Assembly (NCBI RefSeq): GCF_013391635.1
Contig: NZ_JACAWU010000001.1
Span: forward strand, 1,488,001 to 1,552,000
Origin: Natronomonas gomsonensis
Lineage (GTDB): Archaea > Halobacteriota > Halobacteria > Halobacteriales > Haloarculaceae
Direction of reading: 5' to 3'
DNA length: 64,000 nt
Under the pieces are notes generated by a model. It ran no database searches and was not told the DNA's origin. It worked only from the letters and a program-made list of their open reading frames with translations. The translations under genes and the position numbers were made by a program. Below, piece after piece: positions 1 to 8,468 of this stretch (positions are counted from its first letter, which is position 1; every line of letters begins with the position of its first letter).

Positions 1-793
1 TCCGGTCGTTGACGACCGTGGTCTTCGCGCCGCCCGAGAGGTTGATGGCCTTCATCCCACGGCTGTAGGAGGCGACGAGCGTCCCCTCCGTGGTGGCCAT
101 CGGAATCGGGTACTCGCCGTCGGCGTACTCGCCGTTGATTTTGACCGGTCCGGCGAGCCCGAGCGGCATCTGGGCGACGCCGATGAAGTTCTCGATGTTA
201 CCCTGCCCCATCGAGGCGTCGAAGGAGAACTCCGGGACGTGTTCGAGTTCGGCGCCGGTCTTCTCTTCGATGTACTCGTGGCGCTCGGCGATGGCCTCTT
301 CGCTGTAGTTGTCGTCGTCCGAGCGCGGAATGCCGGGGATGGCGTCCTCGCCGCGGATGGTGTCGCCGATTTCCAGCGTCAGTTCGCCGAACGGCTCTGC
401 GACGAAGTCGACGTGGATGTCGTGGTCGCCCGTCGGGAGGTTCATCTCCTCGACGACGACGGTGACGGTCCGTCCGACGGGGAACTGAATCGGACTGTCC
501 TCGGTGACTTCGTCGAGTCGGAAGGAGTCGCCGTCGGCGGTCACCAGCCGGACTCGCTCGGAGTCGATCTCGTCGCCGTTGATGACGAGACGGTTGATGC
601 CGGCGAACTTCGCGTCCTGGAGGCGGTTTTTCACCTCGAATTCGACGCCCCGGTCTGTGTCCTTCAGACTTCCGTAGGTGTACAGTCGTTTGAGTATCTT
701 TTCGGGGATGTCGAGGGAGACGAACCCACCCGACCCCACGATGTTGGCGTAGATGCGCTTCAGAATCCCACTGTCTGGCGTTGGTATAACCAT
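1..793 (-). CDS. HMG-CoA reductase-like protein with N-terminal extension (3' end outside window)
   Basis: About 264 codons are visible; the C-terminal part lies beyond the left edge. The part from about residue 200 on is class I HMG-CoA reductase: a conserved stretch [19 protein letters not shown], then [12 protein letters not shown], which carries the catalytic glutamate, then SRGMKAI. HMG-CoA reductase makes mevalonate for archaeal isoprenoid lipids. Unusually, about 150 residues precede this domain (start [20 protein letters not shown]), whereas the ordinary archaeal enzyme is about 400 residues with only a short lead-in. I do not recognise this N-terminal domain. A T/A-rich stretch at 820-835 is a plausible promoter. 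It may be a second, specialised paralogue rather than the housekeeping hmgA. Confidence 0.8.
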   Translation of the reverse strand, partial: MVIPTPDSGILKRIYANIVGSGGFVSLDIPEKILKRLYTYGSLKDTDRGVEFEVKNRLQDAKFAGINRLVINGDEIDSERVRLVTADGDSFRLDEVTEDSPIQFPVGRTVTVVVEEMNLPTGDHDIHVDFVAEPFGELTLEIGDTIRGEDAIPGIPRSDDDNYSEEAIAERHEYIEEKTGAELEHVPEFSFDASMGQGNIENFIGVAQMPLGLAGPVKINGEYADGEYPIPMATTEGTLVASYSRGMKAINLSGGAKTTVVNDR

Positions 794-1026
794 CTGCGTG
801 CCTCATGCTCCGACCATACTGTAAAAAAGATTGTGTAGAAAACATACTATCACCTAAATGAATAAATACTGTCAGTTCGGTTTCAACGCTTAATTGGCCG
901 GTATGAGCCGGTTTGAAGGCTGTTCTCGTACCGTCCGCCACAGTCTCTCGTGGGTTCGGTCGTGTGTCAGACGTGTCCGGGACGACTCCGACCCTTTTTC
1001 TAGGAGTAGGCGCCTACTCACTCCAC

Positions 1027-1512
1027 ATGACCCTCTCGGAGGAGGCCGAATCCCGGTTGGCGGACATCGTCGCCCTCCAGCCGACGAAGAACGGCGAGTT
1101 ACAACAGCGGTGGGGCATGGACAGCGGCAGCGAGGTCCACCAGTACCTCGAGAACGAACTGAAGGAGTACTACTACCGCGACGAGGACAGCCTCATCCGG
1201 GCGACGCCGGAGGCCGCCGCTCTCGTCGGTATGGACGACAGCGAGGAAATCGTCCGCGTCCCCGAACTACAGGCCAGAATCATCGACGTACTCGCCGGCC
1301 CCGCCGAGGACCCCCAAAGCGTCGTCTCCGTTCTCCACGACCTCCGTGATATCGACGTCGACAGCGACCCCGACGCGGTCCGCTCGGGACTGCGCAGCCT
1401 CAAGGACAAGGGCATCGTCTCGTTGATTCGCAAGACTGTCCCCACCTTCCGGTTGGCCGTCGAGCGTGACACCATCGAGGTCGAAGTGCTGGCAGACCCA
1501 GTCGAGAGCTAA
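1027..1512 (+). CDS. Haloarchaeal conserved protein, DUF5797-like, probable winged helix
   Basis: 161 aa. The start MTLSEEAESRLADIVALQPTK was chosen because a T-rich TATA-like element (CCTTTTTCTAGG, around 990-1002) lies about 30 nt upstream, giving a leaderless transcript; an in-frame upstream extension from 913 has no support. The N-terminal half looks like a helix-rich DNA-binding fold (LQPTKNGELQQRWGMDSGSEVHQYLENELKEYYYRDED). The C-terminal half (about residues 80-145) predicts a second winged-helix-like unit (VSVLHDLRDIDVDSDPDAVRSGLRSLKDKGIVSLI). I recall it as DUF5797, widespread in haloarchaea and of unknown function. It overlaps the convergent neighbour tail-to-tail by 4 bp. Confidence 0.75.
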   Translation: MTLSEEAESRLADIVALQPTKNGELQQRWGMDSGSEVHQYLENELKEYYYRDEDSLIRATPEAAALVGMDDSEEIVRVPELQARIIDVLAGPAEDPQSVVSVLHDLRDIDVDSDPDAVRSGLRSLKDKGIVSLIRKTVPTFRLAVERDTIEVEVLADPVES

Positions 1513-2537
1513 CGGTGCCGCCGTCGTTTTTCTGCGAGCAGCCGTTTTATCGCCGCTCCCGGCCCGCCGTCGATGGGCCACTCCTTCGCTCGCCAGACGG
1601 GTGGTTCGGGTTCGAACGACCGACAGCGGGCCGAACACTCCGCGGCGGTCTGTTCGCGGCCCTTCGCTGCACACCGCGGAAACGGTCCCGCCGGCTCGGC
1701 CACCTCGAAGTGCCGACAATCGGGGCGCATCGTGTCGGCGTAGGCGCGCCAGCCACGCTCGTAGGCCCGCTCGGCGATTTCGAGCCGTTTGCGCCGCTTC
1801 CAGTCGGGGTCGGCGTACTCGAAGCGGGCCGCTGAAGCGTCGTATTCGCCCCCGTCAGGACGTTCGAGAATTCGCGTTCCCGGCTCCGAAACCGGAAGCG
1901 ACCGGGGATTCCACACCGGTTCGGCACGCCAGCCCTCTGGCCCTTCCGACACTGCGAGGATGCCCACCTCGACGGGCATCGCCTCCAGCAGCGCCGGTTC
2001 GACCTCCTCGCGGGTCGCCTCCGTCGCCAGCCACACCTCGTCGGCCAGCCCCAGCGCCACGTCGTGTTCGAGTTGTTCGGCCAGCACGCGGGCCGCCGAG
2101 GCGTCGAGGTCCGGTTTGTTCTCGATTGCGACGATGCGGTCGGCCCACTCGGGATACCGGTAGCGCCGCCGCAACTCGATTCGGTTGCCGTCCGTTCGGG
2201 TCTCGACGAACCCGCGGTCGGCCGCACGGTGGACCGCTTCCCGGACGTAACGCCAGGGGTAGCCGGGGTCGGGGAGGGCGTCTCGGTAGTACGTCCAGGA
2301 GGTGGGTGCGTTCCGGGCGACGTGGAGCAAATCGGAATCCAGTCGATCCTCGCCGAACGGTGCGCGCCCGTCGAGGCCCGCCTCGGTCGTCTCCACGACG
2401 ACGGTGTCCCAGCGGCGCCGTCTGGTGCCGAGTTGGCGGGCGACGAGTGCGGTGGTGTCCTTGCCTGTGCCACCAACGGGCGGCCAGTTCCGCTCGGCCC
2501 ATTCACACACCCGCAACTCGAAGCCGAACTCCTTCAC
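1509..2537 (-). CDS. Haloarchaeal conserved protein, DUF5787-like
   Basis: 342 aa from a GTG start (VKEFGFELRVCEWAERNWPP). A longer in-frame extension adds 31 low-quality residues and would run into the aldehyde dehydrogenase promoter. The middle part (EWADRIVAIENKPDLDASAARVLAEQLEHDVALGLADEVWLAT) resembles the core of restriction-endonuclease-like folds (E-x-K in IENK), which is an inference only. The C-terminus has a cysteine cluster (CRHF ... CAAK ... CSARCRSF) that could bind a metal or Fe-S cluster. I recall the family as DUF5787; function unknown. Confidence 0.7.
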   Translation of the reverse strand: MKEFGFELRVCEWAERNWPPVGGTGKDTTALVARQLGTRRRRWDTVVVETTEAGLDGRAPFGEDRLDSDLLHVARNAPTSWTYYRDALPDPGYPWRYVREAVHRAADRGFVETRTDGNRIELRRRYRYPEWADRIVAIENKPDLDASAARVLAEQLEHDVALGLADEVWLATEATREEVEPALLEAMPVEVGILAVSEGPEGWRAEPVWNPRSLPVSEPGTRILERPDGGEYDASAARFEYADPDWKRRKRLEIAERAYERGWRAYADTMRPDCRHFEVAEPAGPFPRCAAKGREQTAAECSARCRSFEPEPPVWRAKEWPIDGGPGAAIKRLLAEKRRRHR

Positions 2538-2628
2538 GTTCGGCGGTGGGAACTGGGGCGACGTAAGCGGTTCGCTGCAGTTCGTTCGCCGACCATCTTT
2601 TTCACGACCGCCGTGCAAATATTGCCGC

Positions 2629-4140
2629 ATGGCAGAGTACGACCACTACATCGGCGGCGAGTGGGTGAGCGGCGACGGCGACGACTTCGAAAGCGAAAAT
2701 CCGGCGACTGGGGAGACATTGGGAACCTTCCCCCGTGGCACCGAATCGGAGGTCGACCGCGCGCTCGCGGCGGCCGACGTCGCCTTCGAGGAGTGGCGCT
2801 CGCTGTCGTACATCGACCGCGCGGAGTACCTCTGGGAAATCTACCACGAACTCCGTGACCGCCACGAGGAGTTGGGCGAAGTCGTCACCAAGGAGTGTGG
2901 CAAGGAGATTTCGGAGGGGAAAGCCGACGTGACCGAGGCGTGGCACATGGTCGAGTGGGCGGCGGGCAACGCACGCCACCCCCACGGCGACGTGGTGCCG
3001 AGCGAGATTCCGAGCAAGGACGCCTACATGCGGCGGAAACCGCGCGGCGTCGTGGGCTGTATCACGCCGTGGAACTTCCCCGTCGCCATCCCGTTTTGGC
3101 ACATGGCGGTCACGCTCGTCGAGGGCAACACGGTCGTCTGGAAACCCGCAGAGCAGACGCCGTGGTGCGGCCAAATCGTCGCGGAGATGTTCGACGATAC
3201 CGGGATTCCCGACGGCGTGTTCAATATGGTCCAGGGATTCGGCGACGCCGGCGCCGCCATCGTCGACGACGACCGCGTCGACACCGTCCTCTTCACGGGC
3301 AGCGCCGAGGTGGGTCACTCCATCGCCGATACGGTCGGCGGGACGCCCGGTAAACTCGCCGCGTGCGAGATGGGCGGGAAGAACGGCATCGTCATCACGG
3401 AGAACGCCGACCTCGACGTGGCCGTCCACTCGACCGTAATGTCGAGTTTCAAGACGACGGGCCAGCGCTGTGTGTCGAGTGAGCGACTCATCGTCCACAC
3501 CGACGTGTACGACGAGTTCAAACAGCGGTTCGTCGACCTCGCGGAATCGGTCGCCGTCGGCGACCCACTCGACGAGGGGACCTTCATGGGCCCAGTCGTG
3601 GACGAGGACCAAGTCGAGAAGTTCGGACGGTACAACGACCTCGCTCGTGAGGAGGGCGCGAACGTGTTGGTCGACCGCGAGGAACTCGCCGCCGACGAGG
3701 TTCCGGAGGGCCACGCGGGCGGTCACTGGGTCGGCCCGTTCGTCTACGAAATCGACTACGACCCCGAGTTGCGCTGTCTCAACGAAGAAGTGTTCGGGCC
3801 ACACGTCGCCTTAATCGAGTACGACGGCGACATCGAGCGCGCCGTCGAGATCCACAACGACACGCCGTACGGGTTGGCCGGAGCCATCATCAGCGAGGAC
3901 TACCGGCAAATCAACTACTACCGCGACCACGCCGAGGTAGGGCTCGCCTACGGGAACCTCCCGTGTATCGGTGCGGAGGTGCAGTTGCCGTTCGGCGGCG
4001 TGAAGAAATCCGGCAACGGCTACCCATCCGCCCGGGAGGTCATCGAAGCGGTCACCGAGCGGACGGCGTGGACGCTGAACAACTCCCGAGACATCGAGAT
4101 GGCACAGGGCCTCTCCGCGGACATCAAGACCGAAGAATAA
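2629..4140 (+). CDS. Aldehyde dehydrogenase family protein
   Basis: 503 aa, normal length for the family. It begins MAEYDHYIGGEWVSG, the usual N-terminal strand; the start is 91 nt from the divergent neighbour. Key motifs are visible: CITPWNFPVAIPFWH and the Rossmann region VVWKPAEQTP; VLFTGSAEVG (cofactor loop); EMGGKNGIVI with the general-base glutamate; GQRCVSSERLIVH with the catalytic cysteine; and EEVFGPHVALIEY. It oxidises an aldehyde to the acid with NAD(P)+; the substrate cannot be read from sequence. It is monocistronic and faces the nitrilase-like gene tail-to-tail across a 205-bp gap. Confidence 0.9.
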   Translation: MAEYDHYIGGEWVSGDGDDFESENPATGETLGTFPRGTESEVDRALAAADVAFEEWRSLSYIDRAEYLWEIYHELRDRHEELGEVVTKECGKEISEGKADVTEAWHMVEWAAGNARHPHGDVVPSEIPSKDAYMRRKPRGVVGCITPWNFPVAIPFWHMAVTLVEGNTVVWKPAEQTPWCGQIVAEMFDDTGIPDGVFNMVQGFGDAGAAIVDDDRVDTVLFTGSAEVGHSIADTVGGTPGKLAACEMGGKNGIVITENADLDVAVHSTVMSSFKTTGQRCVSSERLIVHTDVYDEFKQRFVDLAESVAVGDPLDEGTFMGPVVDEDQVEKFGRYNDLAREEGANVLVDREELAADEVPEGHAGGHWVGPFVYEIDYDPELRCLNEEVFGPHVALIEYDGDIERAVEIHNDTPYGLAGAIISEDYRQINYYRDHAEVGLAYGNLPCIGAEVQLPFGGVKKSGNGYPSAREVIEAVTERTAWTLNNSRDIEMAQGLSADIKTEE

Positions 4141-4345
4141 CGGTCGCTTTCGGGGTGTAGTTCGTCGAAGACGGAACGAGGGGGGTGGTGGCGCCGGACA
4201 CCGGGCAAATCCGGCGCAGGTGGGTGGACGGGTTTGCGGCGGACGTTGGTTCTGCCGTCACGACGAGAAAAGCGTCGTTCAGGCAAATTATCGTAAGCCG
4301 GGATGTCTTATAAACCCTCGTTTGCCGGCCGACGCACGTCAGACG

Positions 4346-5152
4346 TTACCGACGGTCTTCCAGTGCCGGGAACTCCTCCCGAACTGCCTTGACGCGCTCG
4401 GGGTCACAGTCGGCGTAGACGATAGTCGGGTCGTCGTCGGCGGACGCGAGCGTTGTCCCCCACGGGTCGTAGACGCTCGAGCGGCCGACGAGTGTCGCGT
4501 CCTCGAACGTCGCCGACCCGTTGACCGCGCCGACGTAGGTGAGGTTCTCGACGGCTCGCGCACGCGGGAGGAGTTTCCAGTGTTCGACGCGGGGGTAGGG
4601 CCACGCGCTCGGCACCAACACCAGCGTCACGCCCGAATCGACGAGCTGGCGGTACTGTTCGGGAAATCGGAGGTCATAGCAGGTCGTCACGCCGACGGTG
4701 TGGCCGCCGAGTTCTGCCGTCTGTACGTCTTCGCCCGGGACGAGCAACTCCGCTTCCGCGGAGTCGTAACCGAAGAGGTGGCGTTTCCGGTAGACGAGTC
4801 GCCGCTCGCCGTCGGCATCGAACAGCACCGCGGTGTTCGCGTATCCCTCCTCGGCGGGGACCGACTCCCCCGCGTCGGCGGAGGCCGCGAGGTCCTCGAC
4901 GACCGTTCCCGCGAGGACCGACACGCCGTGTTCGGCCGCCGCAGCGCTGATTCGTCGGTGGGTCTCACCGCCCAGCGGTTCGGCGTTGCGGGCGTAGGCA
5001 TCGAAGGCGAAGTACCCCACGTCGAATATCTCCGGGAGCGCGACGCAGTCGGCGCCCTTCTCGGCGGCGCGTTCGATTGCGTCGACCGCGCGGTCGACGT
5101 TGGCATCGACCGCTGCGGCCTCGATTTCCAGTTGTGCGAGTGCGAGTCTCAT
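4346..5152 (-). CDS. Carbon-nitrogen hydrolase (nitrilase superfamily)
   Basis: 268 aa. Nitrilase-fold amidohydrolase with the Glu-Lys-Cys catalytic triad: Glu in CVALPEIFDVGYF (about residue 41), Lys in LVYRKRHLFGYD (about 125), Cys in VTTCYDLRFPEQYR (about 160). The closest groups are omega-amidases and Nit-type deaminated-glutathione amidases, which act on small amides; substrate unknown. Its ATG overlaps the stop of the upstream SRPBCC gene (ATGA), so the two are probably translationally coupled. A longer in-frame reading through the SRPBCC gene is rejected because it would bury that gene. Confidence 0.88.
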   Translation of the reverse strand: MRLALAQLEIEAAAVDANVDRAVDAIERAAEKGADCVALPEIFDVGYFAFDAYARNAEPLGGETHRRISAAAAEHGVSVLAGTVVEDLAASADAGESVPAEEGYANTAVLFDADGERRLVYRKRHLFGYDSAEAELLVPGEDVQTAELGGHTVGVTTCYDLRFPEQYRQLVDSGVTLVLVPSAWPYPRVEHWKLLPRARAVENLTYVGAVNGSATFEDATLVGRSSVYDPWGTTLASADDDPTIVYADCDPERVKAVREEFPALEDRR

Positions 5153-5571
5153 AAGTCGAGGTCGCGTCGGATGGCGGCTTCGAGGTTCTCCAGTTCGCCG
5201 TCGAGCTGTTTCTTGAAGTATCGCTCGACGCCCGGGAGCTTTCCGTCGACGACGAACCGGTTCGTCAGTCGAGTGCCGCCATCGTTCGGTTCGAGGGTGT
5301 GTTCGCCCTGGACGCGCATCGCCTTCGAGCGACCGATGAACTTCACGTAGCGCGGTTCGTCGTGTCGGAGTTCCTCCGTCTCGACGGCGATGGTCCTGTT
5401 CATCCGCGGAATCGGCAGGCGGACGTGCCACGTCGCGGTGTCCGCGCCGGTCACTTCGTACTCCTCGACGACGCTAATCGAGCGGGCGCGTCGCTCGGGG
5501 TCGGCGATGAACTCCCACACTGCCTCCGGTGGGGCGGCGAACTCGAAGACGCGTTCGACGCGGACGGTCAT
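5149..5571 (-). CDS. SRPBCC (START-like) family protein
   Basis: 140 aa. Begins MTVRVERVFEFAAPPEAVWEFIADPERRARSISVVEEYE, the classic first strand and helix of the SRPBCC/polyketide-cyclase/CoxG fold; ends with the long C-terminal helix (GVERYFKKQLDGELENLEAAIRRDLDL). These proteins form a hydrophobic cavity for a lipid or other ligand. It is followed with a 4-bp overlap by the nitrilase-like gene. A shorter start is preferred over an in-frame extension that overlaps the upstream regulator gene. Confidence 0.85.
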   Translation of the reverse strand: MTVRVERVFEFAAPPEAVWEFIADPERRARSISVVEEYEVTGADTATWHVRLPIPRMNRTIAVETEELRHDEPRYVKFIGRSKAMRVQGEHTLEPNDGGTRLTNRFVVDGKLPGVERYFKKQLDGELENLEAAIRRDLDL

Positions 5572-5629
5572 ATCGAACCGACGTGGCGGGCCACTAAAAG
5601 AGCGACTGTTGCGGCCGTCCCGTGGGGGT

Positions 5630-5854
5630 CTATTCCGGTGTGACGCGCCAGGTCGTCGAGCGTGCTCGCGACCACTTTTCGATGTCGACGTCCTCGGAGT
5701 GTTCCGCGAGGCGCGGGAGGCGGGCACCGACCTGCTTGGCGGTGAGGCCGATGGCGTCCGCGATGTGTTTCGCGCGGAAATAGCGGTCACCACCGTGGGC
5801 GCGCTCCCGGAGGTATCCGAGAATACGCTCGTCTTCGTCGCTCAGTTCGCTCAT
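5630..5854 (-). CDS. Small winged-helix protein (DUF7123-like)
   Basis: 74 aa from MSELSDEDERILGYLRERA. An alternative ATG lies three codons upstream (5863). I prefer 5854 because a TTAAG element at about 5878-5882 sits about 26 nt before it, as expected for a leaderless mRNA. The sequence (RYFRAKHIADAIGLTAKQVGARLPRLAEHSEDVDIEKWSRARSTTWRV) is a helix-turn-helix with a wing, matching a haloarchaeal family I recall as DUF7123. A DNA-binding role is inferred. It lies 58 bp upstream of the SRPBCC/nitrilase pair and may share its transcript. Confidence 0.75.
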   Translation of the reverse strand: MSELSDEDERILGYLRERAHGGDRYFRAKHIADAIGLTAKQVGARLPRLAEHSEDVDIEKWSRARSTTWRVTPE

Positions 5855-5892
5855 ATGCTCCATAGGTCACGCAGCGGCTTAAGGCCCTTCCT

Positions 5893-6081
5893 TTACTCGA
5901 AGACGTGGTAGGCGGCGACGGCGAGCGAGCCGGCCAACATCGCCACACCGAACGCCGCGCCCGAGGCGGCCTGGTCGCCTGTGATGCCGAACACTGCCAT
6001 TCCGACGGCGCCGAGGCCGGCGACGACGGCGAACAGAAGCGGGAAGCCGACGCGTTTGTCCGTAGCTGAAGCGGTCTCCAT
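5893..6081 (-). CDS. Small two-helix membrane protein
   Basis: 62 aa, METASATDKRVG then two hydrophobic helices (FPLLFAVVAGLGAVGMAVFGI and AAFGVAMLAGSLAVAAYHVF). No catalytic motif. A strong TATA box (TTATAAAT, about 6103-6110) lies about 26 nt upstream, supporting expression and this start. Similar two-helix proteins are common in haloarchaea and have no known function. Confidence 0.7.
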   Translation of the reverse strand: METASATDKRVGFPLLFAVVAGLGAVGMAVFGITGDQAASGAAFGVAMLAGSLAVAAYHVFE

Positions 6082-6175
6082 ACCCACGCCTACGGCACTG
6101 CGATTATAAATCCCGACGGTCTCCGCCGGAACCGGGCCACAGCCTATTTGCTTTCTCGGCGCATCGGCCCGACAA

Positions 6176-7321
6176 ATGGCGTCCGGTATTCTCGCGTTCG
6201 GCAAACTGAAAATCGCTGCCGCGGTTCTCGGCGTCGTCGTCGCGTCGCTCGTCGGTGCGGTCGCACTCGGCGCCGTCGGTGCCCCGACCGTCGAAGGCGT
6301 CGACAATCGGTTCGGCGACGTGACCGACGAGACGACGATCGTCCACACCGACCTCGTCGTGAACAACCCCAACCCCATCGACATCCAACTCGGCAGCACG
6401 ACCATCAACTACACCGTCGGCATGAACGGCGTGCCGATAGCTTCGGGCAACCGGACGGGTGTCGACCTCGAACAGGGCAACTCGACGCTCGCGTTCCAGA
6501 CGGCGATGGACAACGGGCAGATTCCGCCGTGGTGGACGACCCACATCGAGAACGGCGAGCGGACCGTCGTCACCATCAACGCGACGGTCCAAACGTCGAT
6601 ACTCGGCGAACGGCAGTTCGACATCACACAGGAGCGGGAGGTCGAGACGGACCTCATCGGGCAGTTCAACTCCGAGGAGACGCGGCCGGTGAACGCCGAC
6701 GACCCGCCGCCGGTCATGTCGAACCCGGTGCTGTACGTCAACCGGACCAGCGCCGACTGGGGCACCGTCACCCGGGAGGAGACGCCTATCGACATGGAGT
6801 TCCAACTGTACAACCCCCAGACCTTCCCGTACACGATTTCGGAACTCGGCTACGAGATAACGATGAACGGCGTGTTGGTCGGCGAAGGCCAAACCGAGGA
6901 CATCGCCGCTATTCCGCCAGGAGCGACCGAGACGGTTCGGACCAAGGCTGCCATCATCAACGGAAACCTCGACGAGTGGTGGGTCACGCACCTCCAGAAC
7001 GACCAGCGCACGCAACTCAAAATCGAGTTCTACGCGGTGGTCTCCGGCGAGGAACTCGTCTCCGACGTTCGCGTCCCGCTGGACGAACTCACCTACGAGG
7101 AGACAATCGAGACGGACATCTTCGGCAACAAGAACGCGAGTACGGCACCGAACGGGAGCCAGTCGACGCCAACACCGAGTGACGGCACACCGACGCCCGC
7201 GACGACGCCGACACCCACCGACGACGGCGTCCTCGAGACACCGACTCCGGTGACAGACGAGACGGCGACTGAATCGGAGACCGCAACGCCGACCGAAACC
7301 GACGATGGAATCGGTATCTAA
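6176..7321 (+). CDS. LEA2/WHy-domain membrane-anchored protein
   Basis: 381 aa. One N-terminal transmembrane helix (about residues 12-35, AAAVLGVVVASLVGAVALGAVG), then two repeats of the LEA14/WHy fold, recognisable by HTDLVVNNPNPIDIQLGSTTINYTV (repeat 1) and MEFQLYNPQTFPYTISELGYEITMNG (repeat 2). Each repeat ends with a similar WWTTHIENGERT / WWVTHLQNDQRT motif, so the tandem duplication is visible directly. A Thr/Pro-rich tail follows (about residues 325-381), typical of exposed, glycosylated haloarchaeal surface proteins. WHy domains are linked to desiccation and osmotic stress; a role here is inference. Confidence 0.85.
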   Translation: MASGILAFGKLKIAAAVLGVVVASLVGAVALGAVGAPTVEGVDNRFGDVTDETTIVHTDLVVNNPNPIDIQLGSTTINYTVGMNGVPIASGNRTGVDLEQGNSTLAFQTAMDNGQIPPWWTTHIENGERTVVTINATVQTSILGERQFDITQEREVETDLIGQFNSEETRPVNADDPPPVMSNPVLYVNRTSADWGTVTREETPIDMEFQLYNPQTFPYTISELGYEITMNGVLVGEGQTEDIAAIPPGATETVRTKAAIINGNLDEWWVTHLQNDQRTQLKIEFYAVVSGEELVSDVRVPLDELTYEETIETDIFGNKNASTAPNGSQSTPTPSDGTPTPATTPTPTDDGVLETPTPVTDETATESETATPTETDDGIGI

Positions 7322-7327
7322 CGACTG

Positions 7328-8362
7328 CTACTGAATCGTGACGTGTTCGCTCTCCTCGTTGAGCGCGAGGTTCGTCGCGATTTCGGCGTTCCGAACGGCG
7401 TACTGGGCAGTCTGACCGAGGCTGACGAGCACCTCACGCACGCGGAGGAGGTCCTCGTTGGGCATCTCGTCGAGGTCGTTGAGGATCTCTATCTCGCGGT
7501 TGCGGACCTCGGCGAACTTCTCTCGGGTCTCGATGGCCATGTCGTAGTCGCGTTCGACGGCTGCACGGACACCGAGTTCGGTGATTTCGTTCACCTGGTC
7601 GGTGAACTCCCGGATGCGGCGCATCGTGCTGTCCTCGACGTTGAGGCTGTGGCCCTCGGTTTCGAGGACGATTTCGGCGATGTCCTCGGCGTTGTCGGCG
7701 GTGAGTTCGAGGTTCTTCGCGATAGAGCGGTAGCCGATGAGGGGGAACCCGGAGTCGAGGCCGACCGCACGCGCGAGATTGGGGTTCTGATAGGCCGTGA
7801 AGATGAGGCGGAGTAGCAGGACGAAAATCTTGTTCGCCTGTCGCTCGCGGTTGAGCGCCCGCTGGGCGAGGTCGGGGTTGCCGTGGGCGAGTGCCTTGAT
7901 GGCCTCGTTTCGCATCGTCGACCCGGTCGACTCCAACCGTTCGAGCAGGTTGTCGAGGGTGAAGTCTTCGGGGTCGACCGAACAGCGGATGGCGATGCGT
8001 TCCGGGGTCTCCTCGATGACGCCCAGTCCCATCAACTGGGTTTCGGCGTTGTAGACGGCGTTGATTTGAGCGGAATCCAGCGTGCCACCCTCCTCGACTT
8101 CGACGTGGATGATGCGGCGCCCGAGGACGTACTGGGCGACGATGGCGCGCTCGACGGCGTCGGCGTCGAGGTTCTGTGCGTGGATGACGGCCTCGCTTTC
8201 CTCCTGTTGGACGGATTCGGGCATCACCGTGAGGGTTCCCTTCGACCCCATCCGCAGCGAGACCTCGTCGCCCTTCTCGACGTCCTGTTTCTTCGCCCAC
8301 TCCGCAGGGAGCGTCATCGCCAGCGTCGACGGCCCCAGTCGCTGTACCTTACGCGTTTCCAT
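7328..8362 (-). CDS. AbrB/SpoVT - PhoU domain phosphate-uptake regulator
   Basis: 344 aa. Residues 1-48 are a swapped-hairpin AbrB-type DNA-binding domain (METRKVQRLGPSTLAMTLPAEWAKKQDVEKGDEVSLRM). The rest is helical with two PhoU-like three-helix bundles, including NAEDIAEIVLETEG and the C-terminal LGQTAQYAVRNAEIATNLAL. Haloarchaea carry several such fusions; they are thought to control phosphate transport genes, though no pst genes are in this window. The stop lies 6 bp from the LEA2 stop, tail-to-tail. Confidence 0.88.
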   Translation of the reverse strand: METRKVQRLGPSTLAMTLPAEWAKKQDVEKGDEVSLRMGSKGTLTVMPESVQQEESEAVIHAQNLDADAVERAIVAQYVLGRRIIHVEVEEGGTLDSAQINAVYNAETQLMGLGVIEETPERIAIRCSVDPEDFTLDNLLERLESTGSTMRNEAIKALAHGNPDLAQRALNRERQANKIFVLLLRLIFTAYQNPNLARAVGLDSGFPLIGYRSIAKNLELTADNAEDIAEIVLETEGHSLNVEDSTMRRIREFTDQVNEITELGVRAAVERDYDMAIETREKFAEVRNREIEILNDLDEMPNEDLLRVREVLVSLGQTAQYAVRNAEIATNLALNEESEHVTIQ

Positions 8363-8382
8363 ATCTACCCCTCGCGCTCCGA

Positions 8383-8394
8383 AGTATTAATACT
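8383..8394 (-). promoter_or_regulatory. Palindromic TATA element of the AbrB-PhoU gene
   Basis: The 12-bp perfect palindrome AGTATTAATACT is centred about 27 nt upstream of the ATG at 8362, exactly where a haloarchaeal TATA box should be for a leaderless transcript. Because it is a perfect dyad it could also be a repressor site, for example for the AbrB domain of the gene itself; that part is speculative. Confidence 0.55.
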
Positions 8395-8468
8395 CACTAT
8401 ACAGGCACCAACCGAACGGCAAAACATTATATTGTGAAACGATACCGTTAATCACGAACGACGCGAAC

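Noticed and set aside
2602..3804. 400-codon minus-strand frame opposite the aldehyde dehydrogenase
   Set aside because: Shadow of a well-conserved enzyme; no family features.
4020..4286. Minus-strand frame starting TTG near the orphan TATA box
   Set aside because: Arg/Pro-rich and mostly antisense to the aldehyde dehydrogenase end; a non-coding transcript is more likely than a protein.
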